A stretch of 27,809 nucleotides of DNA from an uncultured Eubacteriales bacterium. Its GTDB lineage: Bacteria; Bacillota; Clostridia; Oscillospirales; Oscillospiraceae. The notes below the pieces were generated by a model that made no database searches, was not told the DNA's origin, and was given only the letters and a program-made list of their open reading frames with translations. How positions within the stretch are numbered: the first letter of the stretch is position 1; each line of letters begins with the position of its first letter. Shown piece after piece: positions 1-5,980 of this stretch. The position numbers and the translations under genes are program-made. The stretch covers positions 1-27,809 of the forward strand of contig URCK01000016.1 of the NCBI GenBank assembly GCA_900546295.1, written 5' to 3'.

Positions 1-634
1 CGACCTCGAGGATCTCAGCGTGCGGGGTCGGGGAAGCGGCGACGGAGATGGTCTCGCCGGAGAGAGCGTCGTAGTCAACGCTTGCATCGTAGCCGTCGGT
101 CGGGTCATCGACAGTGCTGACGACAGCGCCGTCATACTTTTCGTTGATGTAGTCAACGACCTGCTGGCTCTCGAGCGCCGCGACGAGCGCCTTGATCTTA
201 TCGGAGTTCTCGTTGCCCTCCTTCACGGCGAGGATGTTGGCGTAAGCGGAGGAGGAGCCTTCGATCACGAGGGAGTCATCCACGGGGTTGAGGCCCGCGT
301 TGATGGCATAGTTGGAGTTGATGACGGCGTAGTCAACGTCCTGCAGGATGTTGGGGATCTGCGCAGCCTCGGTCTCAACGATCTCAACGTTGTACGGATT
401 CTCAACGATGTCGTTCTTGGTGGCGGTGATACCGGCGCCGTCGGCGAGCTTGATGATGCCGTTCTCCTCGAGCAGGAGCAGGGCGCGGGCTTCGTTGGTG
501 GTGTCGTTGGGGACGGCGATCTGGATGGGAGCGGCATCGTCGCCGCCCTTGGAGCCGCAGCCGGTCAGGGCGAGCGCGGCGGTGAGGACGAGTGCAAGAA
601 CAAGTGCAGTCAGCTTGATAGAATTCTTTTTCAT
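1..634 (-). CDS. MetQ/NlpA-family ABC transporter substrate-binding lipoprotein, partial, apparently permuted
   Basis: The first 211 residues are in the window; the 3' part lies beyond base 1. The start at 634 follows an AAGGAG ribosome binding site. Residues 1-26 are a lipoprotein signal peptide ending in the lipobox LTGC (lipid-modified Cys26), so the product should sit on the outer face of the membrane and deliver a ligand, probably methionine, to a MetNI-type transporter. Residues 37-175 match the C-terminal two thirds of MetQ: a VPNDTTNEARALLLL motif, a TxxDIVENP motif, DYAVIN, AGLNPVDDSLVIE, SAYANILAV and a closing EKYDGAVV. Only then, after an acidic linker (about 176-194), comes ISVAASPTPHAEILEV, the motif that normally begins mature MetQ. 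The order of the halves is therefore swapped compared with the family. It is either a circular permutation or a truncated copy fused to a second copy. Family assignment is firm; the ligand is inferred from the family and the leader. Confidence 0.88.
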   Translation of the reverse strand, partial: MKKNSIKLTALVLALVLTAALALTGCGSKGGDDAAPIQIAVPNDTTNEARALLLLEENGIIKLADGAGITATKNDIVENPYNVEIVETEAAQIPNILQDVDYAVINSNYAINAGLNPVDDSLVIEGSSSAYANILAVKEGNENSDKIKALVAALESQQVVDYINEKYDGAVVSTVDDPTDGYDASVDYDALSGETISVAASPTPHAEILEV

Positions 635-682
635 CGGAACGATCTCCTTTTGTATGATAAAAATGTGAATGGGATGTGTGGT

Positions 683-701
683 GCGGGACGTTTTGTCCCG
701 C
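683..701 (-). other. Hairpin in the metQ 5' region, no U-tract
   Basis: GCGGGAC and GTCCCGC pair over seven base pairs around an AAAAC loop, between the 21-codon ORF and the ribosome binding site of the lipoprotein gene. No run of T follows on the minus strand, so it is not an ordinary intrinsic terminator. It may stabilise the message or influence translation. Confidence 0.5.
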
Positions 702-767
702 TCAGATGACGTGCCAGGCAGTGTCCGGCGGACACATTCGGTCATCTCTCATCAATTCAAAACGCAT
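702..767 (-). CDS. 21-codon small ORF between the attenuator and the lipoprotein gene
   Basis: The ATG at 767 is preceded at ideal distance by a strong AAAGGAG site (774-780), just after the U-tract of the leader terminator. The 21-residue product begins MRFELMRDDRM and contains three Met, one Cys and one Trp; it has no signal peptide and I do not recognise it. It would be translated only from transcripts that pass the terminator. Its coding region contains an AGATGAC/GTCATCT pair (704-710 with 741-747) enclosing a GTGTCC/GGACAC hairpin (721-735), so it may be a second regulatory ORF rather than a functional peptide. The gap to the lipoprotein start is 67 bases. Evidence is limited to the ribosome binding site and position. 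Confidence 0.45.
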   Translation of the reverse strand: MRFELMRDDRMCPPDTAWHVI

Positions 768-780
768 GGTTTGCTCCTTT

Positions 781-820
781 CGGAAAATTAAAAACAGCGG
801 AAGGTCATTGACCTTCCGCT
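781..820 (-). terminator. Leader intrinsic terminator (attenuator) upstream of metQ
   Basis: On the minus strand AGCGGAAGG (820-812) pairs with CCTTCCGCT (804-796) around a short loop, followed by TTTTTAATTTT. It lies 22 bases beyond the stop of the Met-rich leader ORF and upstream of the lipoprotein gene. Its 5' arm and loop (817-803) can pair instead with bases 869-856 inside the leader ORF, giving a mutually exclusive antiterminator. Confidence 0.88.
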
Positions 821-869
821 GCCGTTCACTCATGCTGAACTCTCAGACAGTTTTTGAAAGGAAATGACC
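803..869 (-). promoter_or_regulatory. Antiterminator pairing competing with the metQ leader terminator
   Basis: Reading the minus-strand RNA, GGUCAUU (869-863) pairs perfectly with AAUGACC (809-803), and CCUUUC (861-856) pairs with GGAAGG (817-812) with one G-U, separated by a small internal loop. Together this is 13 pairs that consume the 5' arm and loop of the terminator, so the two structures cannot coexist. The upstream strand lies within the coding part of the Met-rich leader ORF. Confidence 0.68.
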
Positions 870-953
870 ATTTTCTCCATGACAAAGCATGCACATGCTG
901 AACATGCGCATCATCGGCATCATCATGAAGTTGACAGAATAGACGTTCTTCAT
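843..953 (-). CDS. Methionine-rich leader peptide (36 aa), putative attenuator sensor
   Basis: An ATG at 953 follows an AAAGGA site (spacer about nine to ten) roughly 50 bases into the transcript from the promoter at 1012-1040. The 36-residue product has nine Met: the start and residues 10, 11, 12, 14, 15, 17, 20 and 22, so eight of thirteen residues in that stretch are Met. Its last third (Gly-His-Phe-Leu-Ser codons) encodes the RNA strand 869-856 that can pair with the terminator arm. A ribosome halted in the Met cluster (926-888) would leave 869-856 free to form the antiterminator. A ribosome reaching the stop at 843-845 would cover much of it and let the terminator form. This is the classical geometry of amino-acid leader peptides such as trpL and hisL, here pointing to methionine. 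The peptide may have no function beyond sensing. The sequence facts are direct; the mechanism is inferred. Confidence 0.75.
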   Translation of the reverse strand: MKNVYSVNFMMMPMMRMFSMCMLCHGENGHFLSKTV

Positions 954-1011
954 GCCAATGGATCCTTTCCGGTAAGTACCGCCCTCGCGGGGCGCTCGAT
1001 TCAATGTGCGT

Positions 1012-1040
1012 ATCGTAGCACCATCTTTTTCTCTTGTCAA
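1012..1040 (-). promoter_or_regulatory. Sigma-A promoter of the metQ leader transcript
   Basis: The minus strand has TTGACA (1040-1035), a 17-base spacer and TACGAT (1017-1012). Transcription should start near 1005, about 50 bases before the Met-rich leader ORF. The promoter is close to consensus, so control is expected after initiation. No terminator is evident between the ispA stop and this promoter. Confidence 0.82.
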
Positions 1041-1101
1041 CACCAAATTTATAATTTTGCAAAATGAATCGATTTTTTTGCAGATCAGGCGCTGCATTTG
1101 G

Positions 1102-1989
1102 TCAATTGTTCCTCAACTCGAGCGCACGGACGAGAAAAATAAGAAAATCGCTTCCTTCCATCCCCTCGAGCGCACGCACCGCCTGCTCGCTGTGCTCGTG
1201 GACGAGCTTCTGGCAGGCATCGAGTCCCAGAAGGTCGACGAACGTCATCTTCCCCTCTTCCCTGTCAGAGCCGATGGGCTTGCCGAAGGTCTTCTCGTCG
1301 CCGATGACATCGAGCATATCGTCGCGGATCTGGAAGGCGTAGCCGAAGTGGTCGGCGTAGCGCGCCGCCGCGTCCTTCTGCGCCTGCGTACCGCCCGCCG
1401 CGGCCACACCCATCAGGCACGCGCCGCGGATGAGCGCGCTCGTCTTGCGCAGGTGGATCTCGTTGAGCTCATCCTCGTTGAGCGCTTTCCCCTCCCACTC
1501 AAGGTCGAGCTGCTGACCGCCGCAGATGCCCTCATGCCCGGCGGCATGGGCAAGGATCCTGCCGCATTCAAGCGCGCGCTCGGCGGGAAACGGTGCGGAG
1601 AGCACCGTTTCAAAGGCGAAGGCCTGCAGCGCATCGCCCGCAAGCGTTGCCGTGCACTCGCCGAAGACCTTGTGGTTCGAGGGCTTGCCCCGGCGCAGAT
1701 CATCGTTGTCCATCACAGGAAGATCGTCGTGGATGAGCGAATAGGTGTGCAGCATCTCAACGCCGCAGGCCGCGCTCAGCGCCGCCTCCGCATCGCCGCC
1801 GCACATCCGGCAGAATTCCATCGTCAGGATCGGCCGCAGGCGCTTGCCGCCCGCCGTCAGGCTGTAGCGCATCGATTCGACGAGCTTACGGTAGCGCGCG
1901 TCCGCTGCATCTTCAAGGCAGGAGGCAAGATAGGCCTCCACCTTTTCCTTATCCGCCGCCATGCGCGCGGAAAACAGCTTTTCATCCAT
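1102..1989 (-). CDS. ispA: Polyprenyl (farnesyl/geranylgeranyl) diphosphate synthase
   Basis: A 295-residue cytoplasmic trans-prenyltransferase that condenses isopentenyl diphosphate with allylic diphosphates to make the C15-C20 precursor of longer isoprenoids. Visible motifs are GGKRLRP (47-53), the first aspartate-rich motif HDDLPVMD (87-94) with DDLRRGKPS following, the GGQQLDL segment (158-164), and the second aspartate-rich motif QIRDDMLD (220-227). The length is normal for IspA. I chose the ATG at 1989 because GGAGG lies at proper distance; the in-frame ATG nine bases upstream touches that site. The start overlaps the xseB stop by eight bases, so the two are translationally coupled. The xseA-xseB-ispA order is standard in clostridia, but the usual next gene, dxs, is absent; a new promoter for the metQ leader follows. 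Confidence 0.95.
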   Translation of the reverse strand: MDEKLFSARMAADKEKVEAYLASCLEDAADARYRKLVESMRYSLTAGGKRLRPILTMEFCRMCGGDAEAALSAACGVEMLHTYSLIHDDLPVMDNDDLRRGKPSNHKVFGECTATLAGDALQAFAFETVLSAPFPAERALECGRILAHAAGHEGICGGQQLDLEWEGKALNEDELNEIHLRKTSALIRGACLMGVAAAGGTQAQKDAAARYADHFGYAFQIRDDMLDVIGDEKTFGKPIGSDREEGKMTFVDLLGLDACQKLVHEHSEQAVRALEGMEGSDFLIFLVRALELRNN

Positions 1990-2218
1990 TTTTTTCATCC
2001 TCCGAAACAAACGGGCTCTCGACCGGCGCGCCGTCCGCGCCCTTGGAGAGCTTGATGACCTTCTGCTCGGCTTTGTCAAGCATCGCACCGCAGTCGCTCA
2101 CGAGCTTGCTTCCCTCTTCAAAGAGCTTGAGCGACTCGGCGAGCTTCGCATCGCCCTTTTCAAGCGCCGCCACGATCTCCTCGAGGCGTGCGAGATTGTC
2201 TTCAAATGTTTTTGCCAT
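1982..2218 (-). CDS. xseB: Exodeoxyribonuclease VII small subunit
   Basis: A 78-residue protein, the usual size for XseB, which binds XseA in several copies to form exonuclease VII, an enzyme degrading single-stranded DNA from both ends. The sequence begins MAKTFEDNLARLEEIVAALE and continues with a second amphipathic helix (KLAESLKLFEEGSKLV), the two-helix hairpin expected. The start lies inside the end of xseA (17-base overlap) and the stop overlaps the start of ispA. Such overlaps in a fixed order support coordinated production. Assignment is strong from sequence and context. Confidence 0.95.
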   Translation of the reverse strand: MAKTFEDNLARLEEIVAALEKGDAKLAESLKLFEEGSKLVSDCGAMLDKAEQKVIKLSKGADGAPVESPFVSEDEKNG

Positions 2219-3437
2219 GGCCCGTTCCTCCCGTTCTTTGTTCGTCCACCGTGCACATAAGACTGCCCTGCCCCAGCAGGACTTCGATCCTTTCGCCGAC
2301 GCTTGCCTCCTCCGCCGCGCGCAGGATCGTCCCGTTTTCGTCCCTTGCAACGGCGTAGCCGCGGCCAAGGACCTTGAGCGGACTGAGCGCGTCAAGCGAG
2401 GCGGCAAGGGATGCAAAGCGCTGCGCACGCTGCGCCGTCTGCGCCTGCGCGAGCGTGGAGAGCTTTCTTTGCGTATAGTCGAGCAGCAGGCGCTTATCGT
2501 CGATAAAGGCCATGGGGTCGCGCAGCACGCGGCTGCGGGCAAGCGCTTCATAGCGCTCTCGCAGCGCCTTCACGCGCTTTTGCGCGCTCTGCTCCATGCG
2601 CGCGCTCAGCGTATCGAGCCGACGGCGCAGTTCCTTTTGTTCCGGCACGGCGATCTCCGCCGCGTTCGACGGCGTCGACGCCCTCGCGTCGGCGACAAAA
2701 TCCGAGATCGTCACGTCCGGCTCATGCCCGACGGCGGAGATGACCGGAAGATCGGAGGCATAAATGGCGCGCGCCACGCGCTCATCGTTGAAGGCCCAGA
2801 GATCCTCGATCGAGCCGCCGCCGCGCCCCGTGATGATGAGGTCGGCGACCTTCCATTTGTTCGCATAGCGCAGTGCGCCCGCGATCTCCGCCGGAGCCTC
2901 CGCCCCCTGCACGCGCACAGGCAGGAGCACGACCTCGCTCATCGGCCAGCGCGCTTTCAGGATGCGCAGCATATCATGCACCGCCGCGCCCGCGGACGAG
3001 GTGATGATGGCGATGCGGCGCGGGTATTTCGGCAGCGGCTTTTTGTGCGCCGGGTCGAAAAGCCCCTCTTTGCCGAGCACTTCTTTGAGCTGCTCGAAGG
3101 CGACATGCAGATCGCCCACGCCCTGCACGCTCAGATCCGAGCAGTAGAGCTGGTATCCGCCGTCGCGCGGGAAGACGCCGATGCGCCCGAAGGCCACGAC
3201 CTTCATGCCGTTCTCCGGGCGGAAGCGGAGCTTTGCCGCCATGCCGCGGAACATCACGCAGCGAAGCGCGCTCCCCTCGTCCTTGAGCGTAAAGTAATGG
3301 TGCCCCGAGGGGTAGCATTTGTAGTTCGATATCTCGCCGCGCACGAAGATCGTCTGAAGCTGCGGCACGGCGTCAAGCAGCGCCTTGATGAAATTGTTGG
3401 CCTCGGATACGCTGAAGATCATCTGCTCGCTCGCCAT
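2202..3437 (-). CDS. xseA: Exodeoxyribonuclease VII large subunit
   Basis: A 411-residue catalytic subunit of exonuclease VII. The N-terminal OB-fold DNA-binding domain is seen in FVRGEISNYKCYPSGHHYFTL. The catalytic domain shows ITSSAGAAVHDML, GRGGGSIEDLWAFNDE and SAVGHEPDVTISDFVADARA followed by TPSNAAE. A long charged helical region follows, then a small C-terminal domain ending in the KVLGRGYAVARDENG motif typical of the family. I chose the ATG at 3437, behind GAGGTGAGG; an upstream GTG at 3491 would place a terminator-like hairpin inside the gene. It overlaps xseB by 17 bases. The hairpin between nusB and xseA may lower its expression relative to nusB. Confidence 0.95.
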   Translation of the reverse strand: MASEQMIFSVSEANNFIKALLDAVPQLQTIFVRGEISNYKCYPSGHHYFTLKDEGSALRCVMFRGMAAKLRFRPENGMKVVAFGRIGVFPRDGGYQLYCSDLSVQGVGDLHVAFEQLKEVLGKEGLFDPAHKKPLPKYPRRIAIITSSAGAAVHDMLRILKARWPMSEVVLLPVRVQGAEAPAEIAGALRYANKWKVADLIITGRGGGSIEDLWAFNDERVARAIYASDLPVISAVGHEPDVTISDFVADARASTPSNAAEIAVPEQKELRRRLDTLSARMEQSAQKRVKALRERYEALARSRVLRDPMAFIDDKRLLLDYTQRKLSTLAQAQTAQRAQRFASLAASLDALSPLKVLGRGYAVARDENGTILRAAEEASVGERIEVLLGQGSLMCTVDEQRTGGTGHGKNI

Positions 3438-3468
3438 GTGCCTCACCTCTTTTTTCGCCAAATGGAAG

Positions 3469-3500
3469 AAAAGCAGAGCGCCGTCCGACACTCTGCTTTT
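3469..3500. terminator. Intrinsic terminator-like hairpin between nusB and xseA
   Basis: AAAAGCAGAG and CTCTGCTTTT pair over ten base pairs; both strands end in a T-rich run, so it could act in either direction. On the minus strand it follows the nusB stop (3504) and precedes xseA, and would uncouple the two halves of the operon. Confidence 0.6.
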
Positions 3501-3503
3501 TGA

Positions 3504-3956
3504 TTATTCCGCGCTCACTTCGCCGCGCACAAAGCTGCCGAGGATGCCGTTGATAAACTTGACCGTCTCCGGCGTTTCGTACTTCTTTGCGATCTCGACC
3601 GCCTCGTTGATGGCGACGCCGTTGGGAATGTCGCTGCGGTAGAGCACCTCGTACATCGCAACGCGCATGATCGCCGAGGCGACGAGCGGGATGCGGTCGA
3701 AGCTCCAGCCGCGGGCGTAGTTTGCGATGTAGCCGTCCAGCTCCGGCGCGTGCTCGGCAACGCCGAGAACGATGGAGCGGATGTACTCCTCCTGCGCCTT
3801 TCCCGGCAGCTTTTCATAGATGCCGTCCTCGTCCTTGAGGGTATCAAAATACTCGCCCGTCAGACGCTCGTCGAGCAGCTCCTGCGGCGTTTTGTCCGTA
3901 AAGCTCAGTTCGTATGCAAGATGCACTGCGATCTCTCGCGCGATATTACGAATCAT
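3504..3956 (-). CDS. nusB: Transcription antitermination factor NusB
   Basis: A 150-residue all-helical RNA-binding protein that with NusE (ribosomal protein S10) binds boxA and supports antitermination of rRNA operons. Family features are the N-terminal basic helix REIAVHLAYELSF, the YIANYARGWSFDRIPLVASAIMRVAMYEV segment near residues 78-106, and the conserved IPNGVAINEAVEIAKKY stretch ending in FINGILGSFV. Length and order fit the family. It lies 20 bases after the Asp23-family gene, within the asp23-nusB-xseA-xseB-ispA run common in clostridia. Confidence 0.96.
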   Translation of the reverse strand: MIRNIAREIAVHLAYELSFTDKTPQELLDERLTGEYFDTLKDEDGIYEKLPGKAQEEYIRSIVLGVAEHAPELDGYIANYARGWSFDRIPLVASAIMRVAMYEVLYRSDIPNGVAINEAVEIAKKYETPETVKFINGILGSFVRGEVSAE

Positions 3957-3976
3957 TCTCGTTCTGTCCTTTGTCT

Positions 3977-4342
3977 TTAGTTGAAGCTGATCCCGCCCAC
4001 GTGGACGTTGACTGCATGCACGCTGTAGCCCGTCATGCTGCTCACTGCCGCGCCCACGCTGTCCTGCACCTTACGGGCCGTTTCGGGGATGGCGTAGCCG
4101 TAGCGCACCATCAGATAAACATCAATGACGATCTCGCCGTCCTGCACTTCGGCGCGCACGCCGCGCAGAGCCTTTTTGCCCGTGAACTGCTCCGTGATCT
4201 GCTCGGTCACATTCTGGCACATGGAACCCACGCCCTCGATCTCGCCGATGGCGTCCGCCGCGATGGCGGCGACCACGTCCTCCGAAATATGGATGCTGCC
4301 GTTTTCCTCGGCACGGGTCAGATACTCTCGATTTTCAGCCAT
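3977..4342 (-). CDS. Asp23/Gls24 family envelope stress response protein
   Basis: A 121-residue protein of the Asp23/Gls24 (DUF322) family. The pattern is typical: an N-terminal GSIHISEDVVAAIAADAIGEIEGV segment, a middle beta region (EIVIDVYLMVRYGYAIPETARKVQ) and a C-terminal VSSMTGYSVHAVNVHVGGISF. Members in Firmicutes are linked to envelope or alkaline stress; the version next to nusB is nearly universal in the group but its exact role is not known. It has no signal peptide or membrane segment. It is first in its operon, directly behind the promoter at 4382-4410. Confidence 0.92.
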   Translation of the reverse strand: MAENREYLTRAEENGSIHISEDVVAAIAADAIGEIEGVGSMCQNVTEQITEQFTGKKALRGVRAEVQDGEIVIDVYLMVRYGYAIPETARKVQDSVGAAVSSMTGYSVHAVNVHVGGISFN

Positions 4343-4381
4343 TCTGACATCTCTCCTTGCTTGAAATGCTATATCAAGAGT

Positions 4382-4410
4382 ATTTTACCATCATCTTTTG
4401 AAAAATACAA
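4382..4410 (-). promoter_or_regulatory. Sigma-A promoter for the asp23-nusB-xseAB-ispA run
   Basis: On the minus strand TTGTAT (4410-4405), a 17-base spacer and TAAAAT (4387-4382). It starts just after the spoIIIAH stop at 4414, so the housekeeping operon is separated from the sporulation operon by its own vegetative promoter, though I see no strong terminator between them. Confidence 0.6.
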
Positions 4411-4413
4411 CAG

Positions 4414-4947
4414 CTAATTTACTTCCATGATCTTGATGCACTCGGCGCCAAGGCCCGTTTCCTGCTTGACGATATCCGTGATGCGGGCCACATCCTCGGT
4501 CTGCAGGCCGTCCTCCCCCGCCGAGACGACTACGCTCACGCCGTCCTCTGAGAGAAAGACCACGCAGTCGTCATAGCCCTTCGCCGTGATCATGTTTTCG
4601 ATCTGCGCCTCGCTGAGCGTGTAGGAAGCGAGCGTCTGGATGCTCTTCGCCGCCTCGTTCGCCGTCGACTCATCGACGCTTTCATTTTCGCTTGCCTCCT
4701 TCAGGAGCGAGAGCGCGCTGTCGCGCGCCTGCTGGCGCGTCAGGCGGGCCGAGGCAAAATAGTCCGTTCCTTCCGTTCCGGCAGTCTCCGCCGCAGCAGC
4801 GTCCGCACCGCTGACCTGCTGGGCCTGCCCCAGGATCTTCGTCGGCTGCTCGACCTTTTCCGCGTACTTCCCATTCAGAAAGATCGCCGCGCAGACGAAG
4901 ACAAGGATGGTGCCTACCACCGCGTTCCGTTTCCAAAGCTTCTTCAT
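4414..4947 (-). CDS. spoIIIAH: Stage III sporulation protein AH
   Basis: A 177-residue membrane-anchored protein made in the mother cell. It forms a ring with SpoIIIAG in the outer forespore membrane and meets forespore SpoIIQ across the intermembrane space. Here: a short cytoplasmic N-terminus (MKKLWKRN), one membrane segment (AVVGTILVFVCAAIFLNG), a low-complexity Ala/Glu/Gly linker, and a C-terminal YscJ/FliF-like ring-building domain starting near FASARLTRQQARDSALSLLKE. I chose the ATG at 4947 because GGAGGG lies seven bases before it; an in-frame ATG 48 bases upstream lacks the membrane topology. It is the last gene of the spoIIIA operon, 44 bases after spoIIIAG. Confidence 0.93.
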   Translation of the reverse strand: MKKLWKRNAVVGTILVFVCAAIFLNGKYAEKVEQPTKILGQAQQVSGADAAAAETAGTEGTDYFASARLTRQQARDSALSLLKEASENESVDESTANEAAKSIQTLASYTLSEAQIENMITAKGYDDCVVFLSEDGVSVVVSAGEDGLQTEDVARITDIVKQETGLGAECIKIMEVN

Positions 4948-4991
4948 GATCGTTCCCTCCATGCAGTTTGTTTGATAGAAAATGCTTATTT

Positions 4992-5528
4992 TCATGGCGT
5001 TCCCTTGACCACCGTGATCCGCTCGGACGATAGCCCCGTCAGCGCCGCCACGGCCTGTGTCACCCGGAGCCGCACCTCTGCGCGGTCGCCGCCCTCGCAG
5101 ACGACGAGTGCGCCGATGAACGCGGGGAATCTGCTGCGTGTGACCACGACCTCGGCGCTCGCGCCGCTGCCAAGCACGACCGTTTCGCTCTTTTGCGTCC
5201 GCTCGCCCGTATTCTCGCCGCTGCGCTTTTGCGTCTGTGCCTCGTCGCGCGCCAGTTCATAGGCGCTGCCGCCGTCCACCGTCAGCATCAGTTTCAGATG
5301 CCCCACGCCGTCGAGCGAGGAGAGGATCTCCTCCATTTCCTCCTGCAGCGCCGTGCGGTCAAAGTCCTCTGCCGCATCCGGCGCGCCGCCTTCCTGCTTT
5401 TTTTCATTTCCGCCCGGCAGCAGAAGAAGGACGATGCCGAGCGCCGCCGTCAGGGCGACGTATTTGCAGCGCTTCAGCGCGTCGAGCGCCTTCACTCTCC
5501 CGCCGCGCTTTCCCCTGTCGTGATCCAT
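4992..5528 (-). CDS. spoIIIAG: Stage III sporulation protein AG
   Basis: A 178-residue single-pass membrane protein of the SpoIIIA-SpoIIQ channel. There is a basic N-terminus, one hydrophobic segment (YVALTAALGIVLLLLPGG, about residues 23-40), and an extracytoplasmic ring-building domain with SSLDGVGHLKLMLTVDGG and a C-terminal FIGALVVCEGGDRAEVRLRVTQAVAALTGL motif typical of SpoIIIAG. The start at 5528 is supported by AGGAGG at a seven-base spacer and makes the gene overlap the end of spoIIIAF by 37 bases. The long variable insertion rich in Gln, Lys and Arg (about 95-115) matches the beta-barrel insertion region of the family. Confidence 0.93.
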   Translation of the reverse strand: MDHDRGKRGGRVKALDALKRCKYVALTAALGIVLLLLPGGNEKKQEGGAPDAAEDFDRTALQEEMEEILSSLDGVGHLKLMLTVDGGSAYELARDEAQTQKRSGENTGERTQKSETVVLGSGASAEVVVTRSRFPAFIGALVVCEGGDRAEVRLRVTQAVAALTGLSSERITVVKGTP

Positions 5529-5980
5529 AGCTGGTCCTCCTTTGCAATGCCGAGTTCGCGCTCGATGTATGCGCTGATCTCCGCGTTTTCCTCGCCGTAG
5601 AGCGTGACGGACGCAGGCAGTGGTACGCCGCCGCGTTCCTCCGTTGTGACGACCGCGCGGATGCTTGCCCCCAGTGAGGCTGCTTTGTCCTCAATATATG
5701 CGCCCGTCTGCGCGGCTATGCGCGCAGAAAGCTCACGCTGCCGCTGCGCGCCCAGCTCTTCTTCGAGCTGGGCTACTGCCTCGCGGTATGCGCCGGCGTT
5801 TACCGCAAAGTCCGTCAGGTCAATCCGCAGCAGCGGGCGCAGCAGCGCGAGCATCAGCAGCATCCCGCCAACAAAGCGCACGATCTTTTTCATCGTGCCG
5901 CCGTCCGTCAGCTGCTCACAAGCGCTCACGAGCAGCGCGCAGGCCACAACGCCGAGCAGCCACGAGCGTAGGATCGTCAT
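5492..5980 (-). CDS. spoIIIAF: Stage III sporulation protein AF
   Basis: A 162-residue mother-cell membrane protein of the SpoIIIA complex. Two N-terminal membrane segments are visible (LLGVVACALLVSACEQL and VGGMLLMLALLRPLL), separated by a TDGGTMKKIVRF loop conserved in the family. A soluble C-terminal region begins near AQLEEELGAQRQRELSARIAAQTG and ends in a small alpha/beta domain with VTLYGEENAEISAYIERELGI. The start at 5980 uses ATGA overlapping the spoIIIAE stop, a strong sign of translational coupling. The 3' end overlaps spoIIIAG. Confidence 0.92.
   Translation of the reverse strand: MTILRSWLLGVVACALLVSACEQLTDGGTMKKIVRFVGGMLLMLALLRPLLRIDLTDFAVNAGAYREAVAQLEEELGAQRQRELSARIAAQTGAYIEDKAASLGASIRAVVTTEERGGVPLPASVTLYGEENAEISAYIERELGIAKEDQLWITTGESAAGE

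Noticed and set aside
843..953. Met/Cys/His-rich small protein as a copper-binding peptide
   Set aside because: The composition would allow metal binding, but the ORF overlaps the antiterminator strand, ends just before a terminator and precedes a methionine-type transporter. Sensing of Met supply is the simpler reading.
640..1040. SAM (S-box), S-MK or T-box riboswitch upstream of metQ
   Set aside because: The region before the leader ORF is only about 50 bases and lacks the long multi-helix S-box core or a T-box motif. The Met-rich ORF with competing hairpins explains the leader better.
1006..3503. Long plus-strand open frames over ispA, xseB and xseA
   Set aside because: They are antisense shadows of GC-rich genes: His/Arg/Ala-rich, without ribosome binding sites or family motifs.
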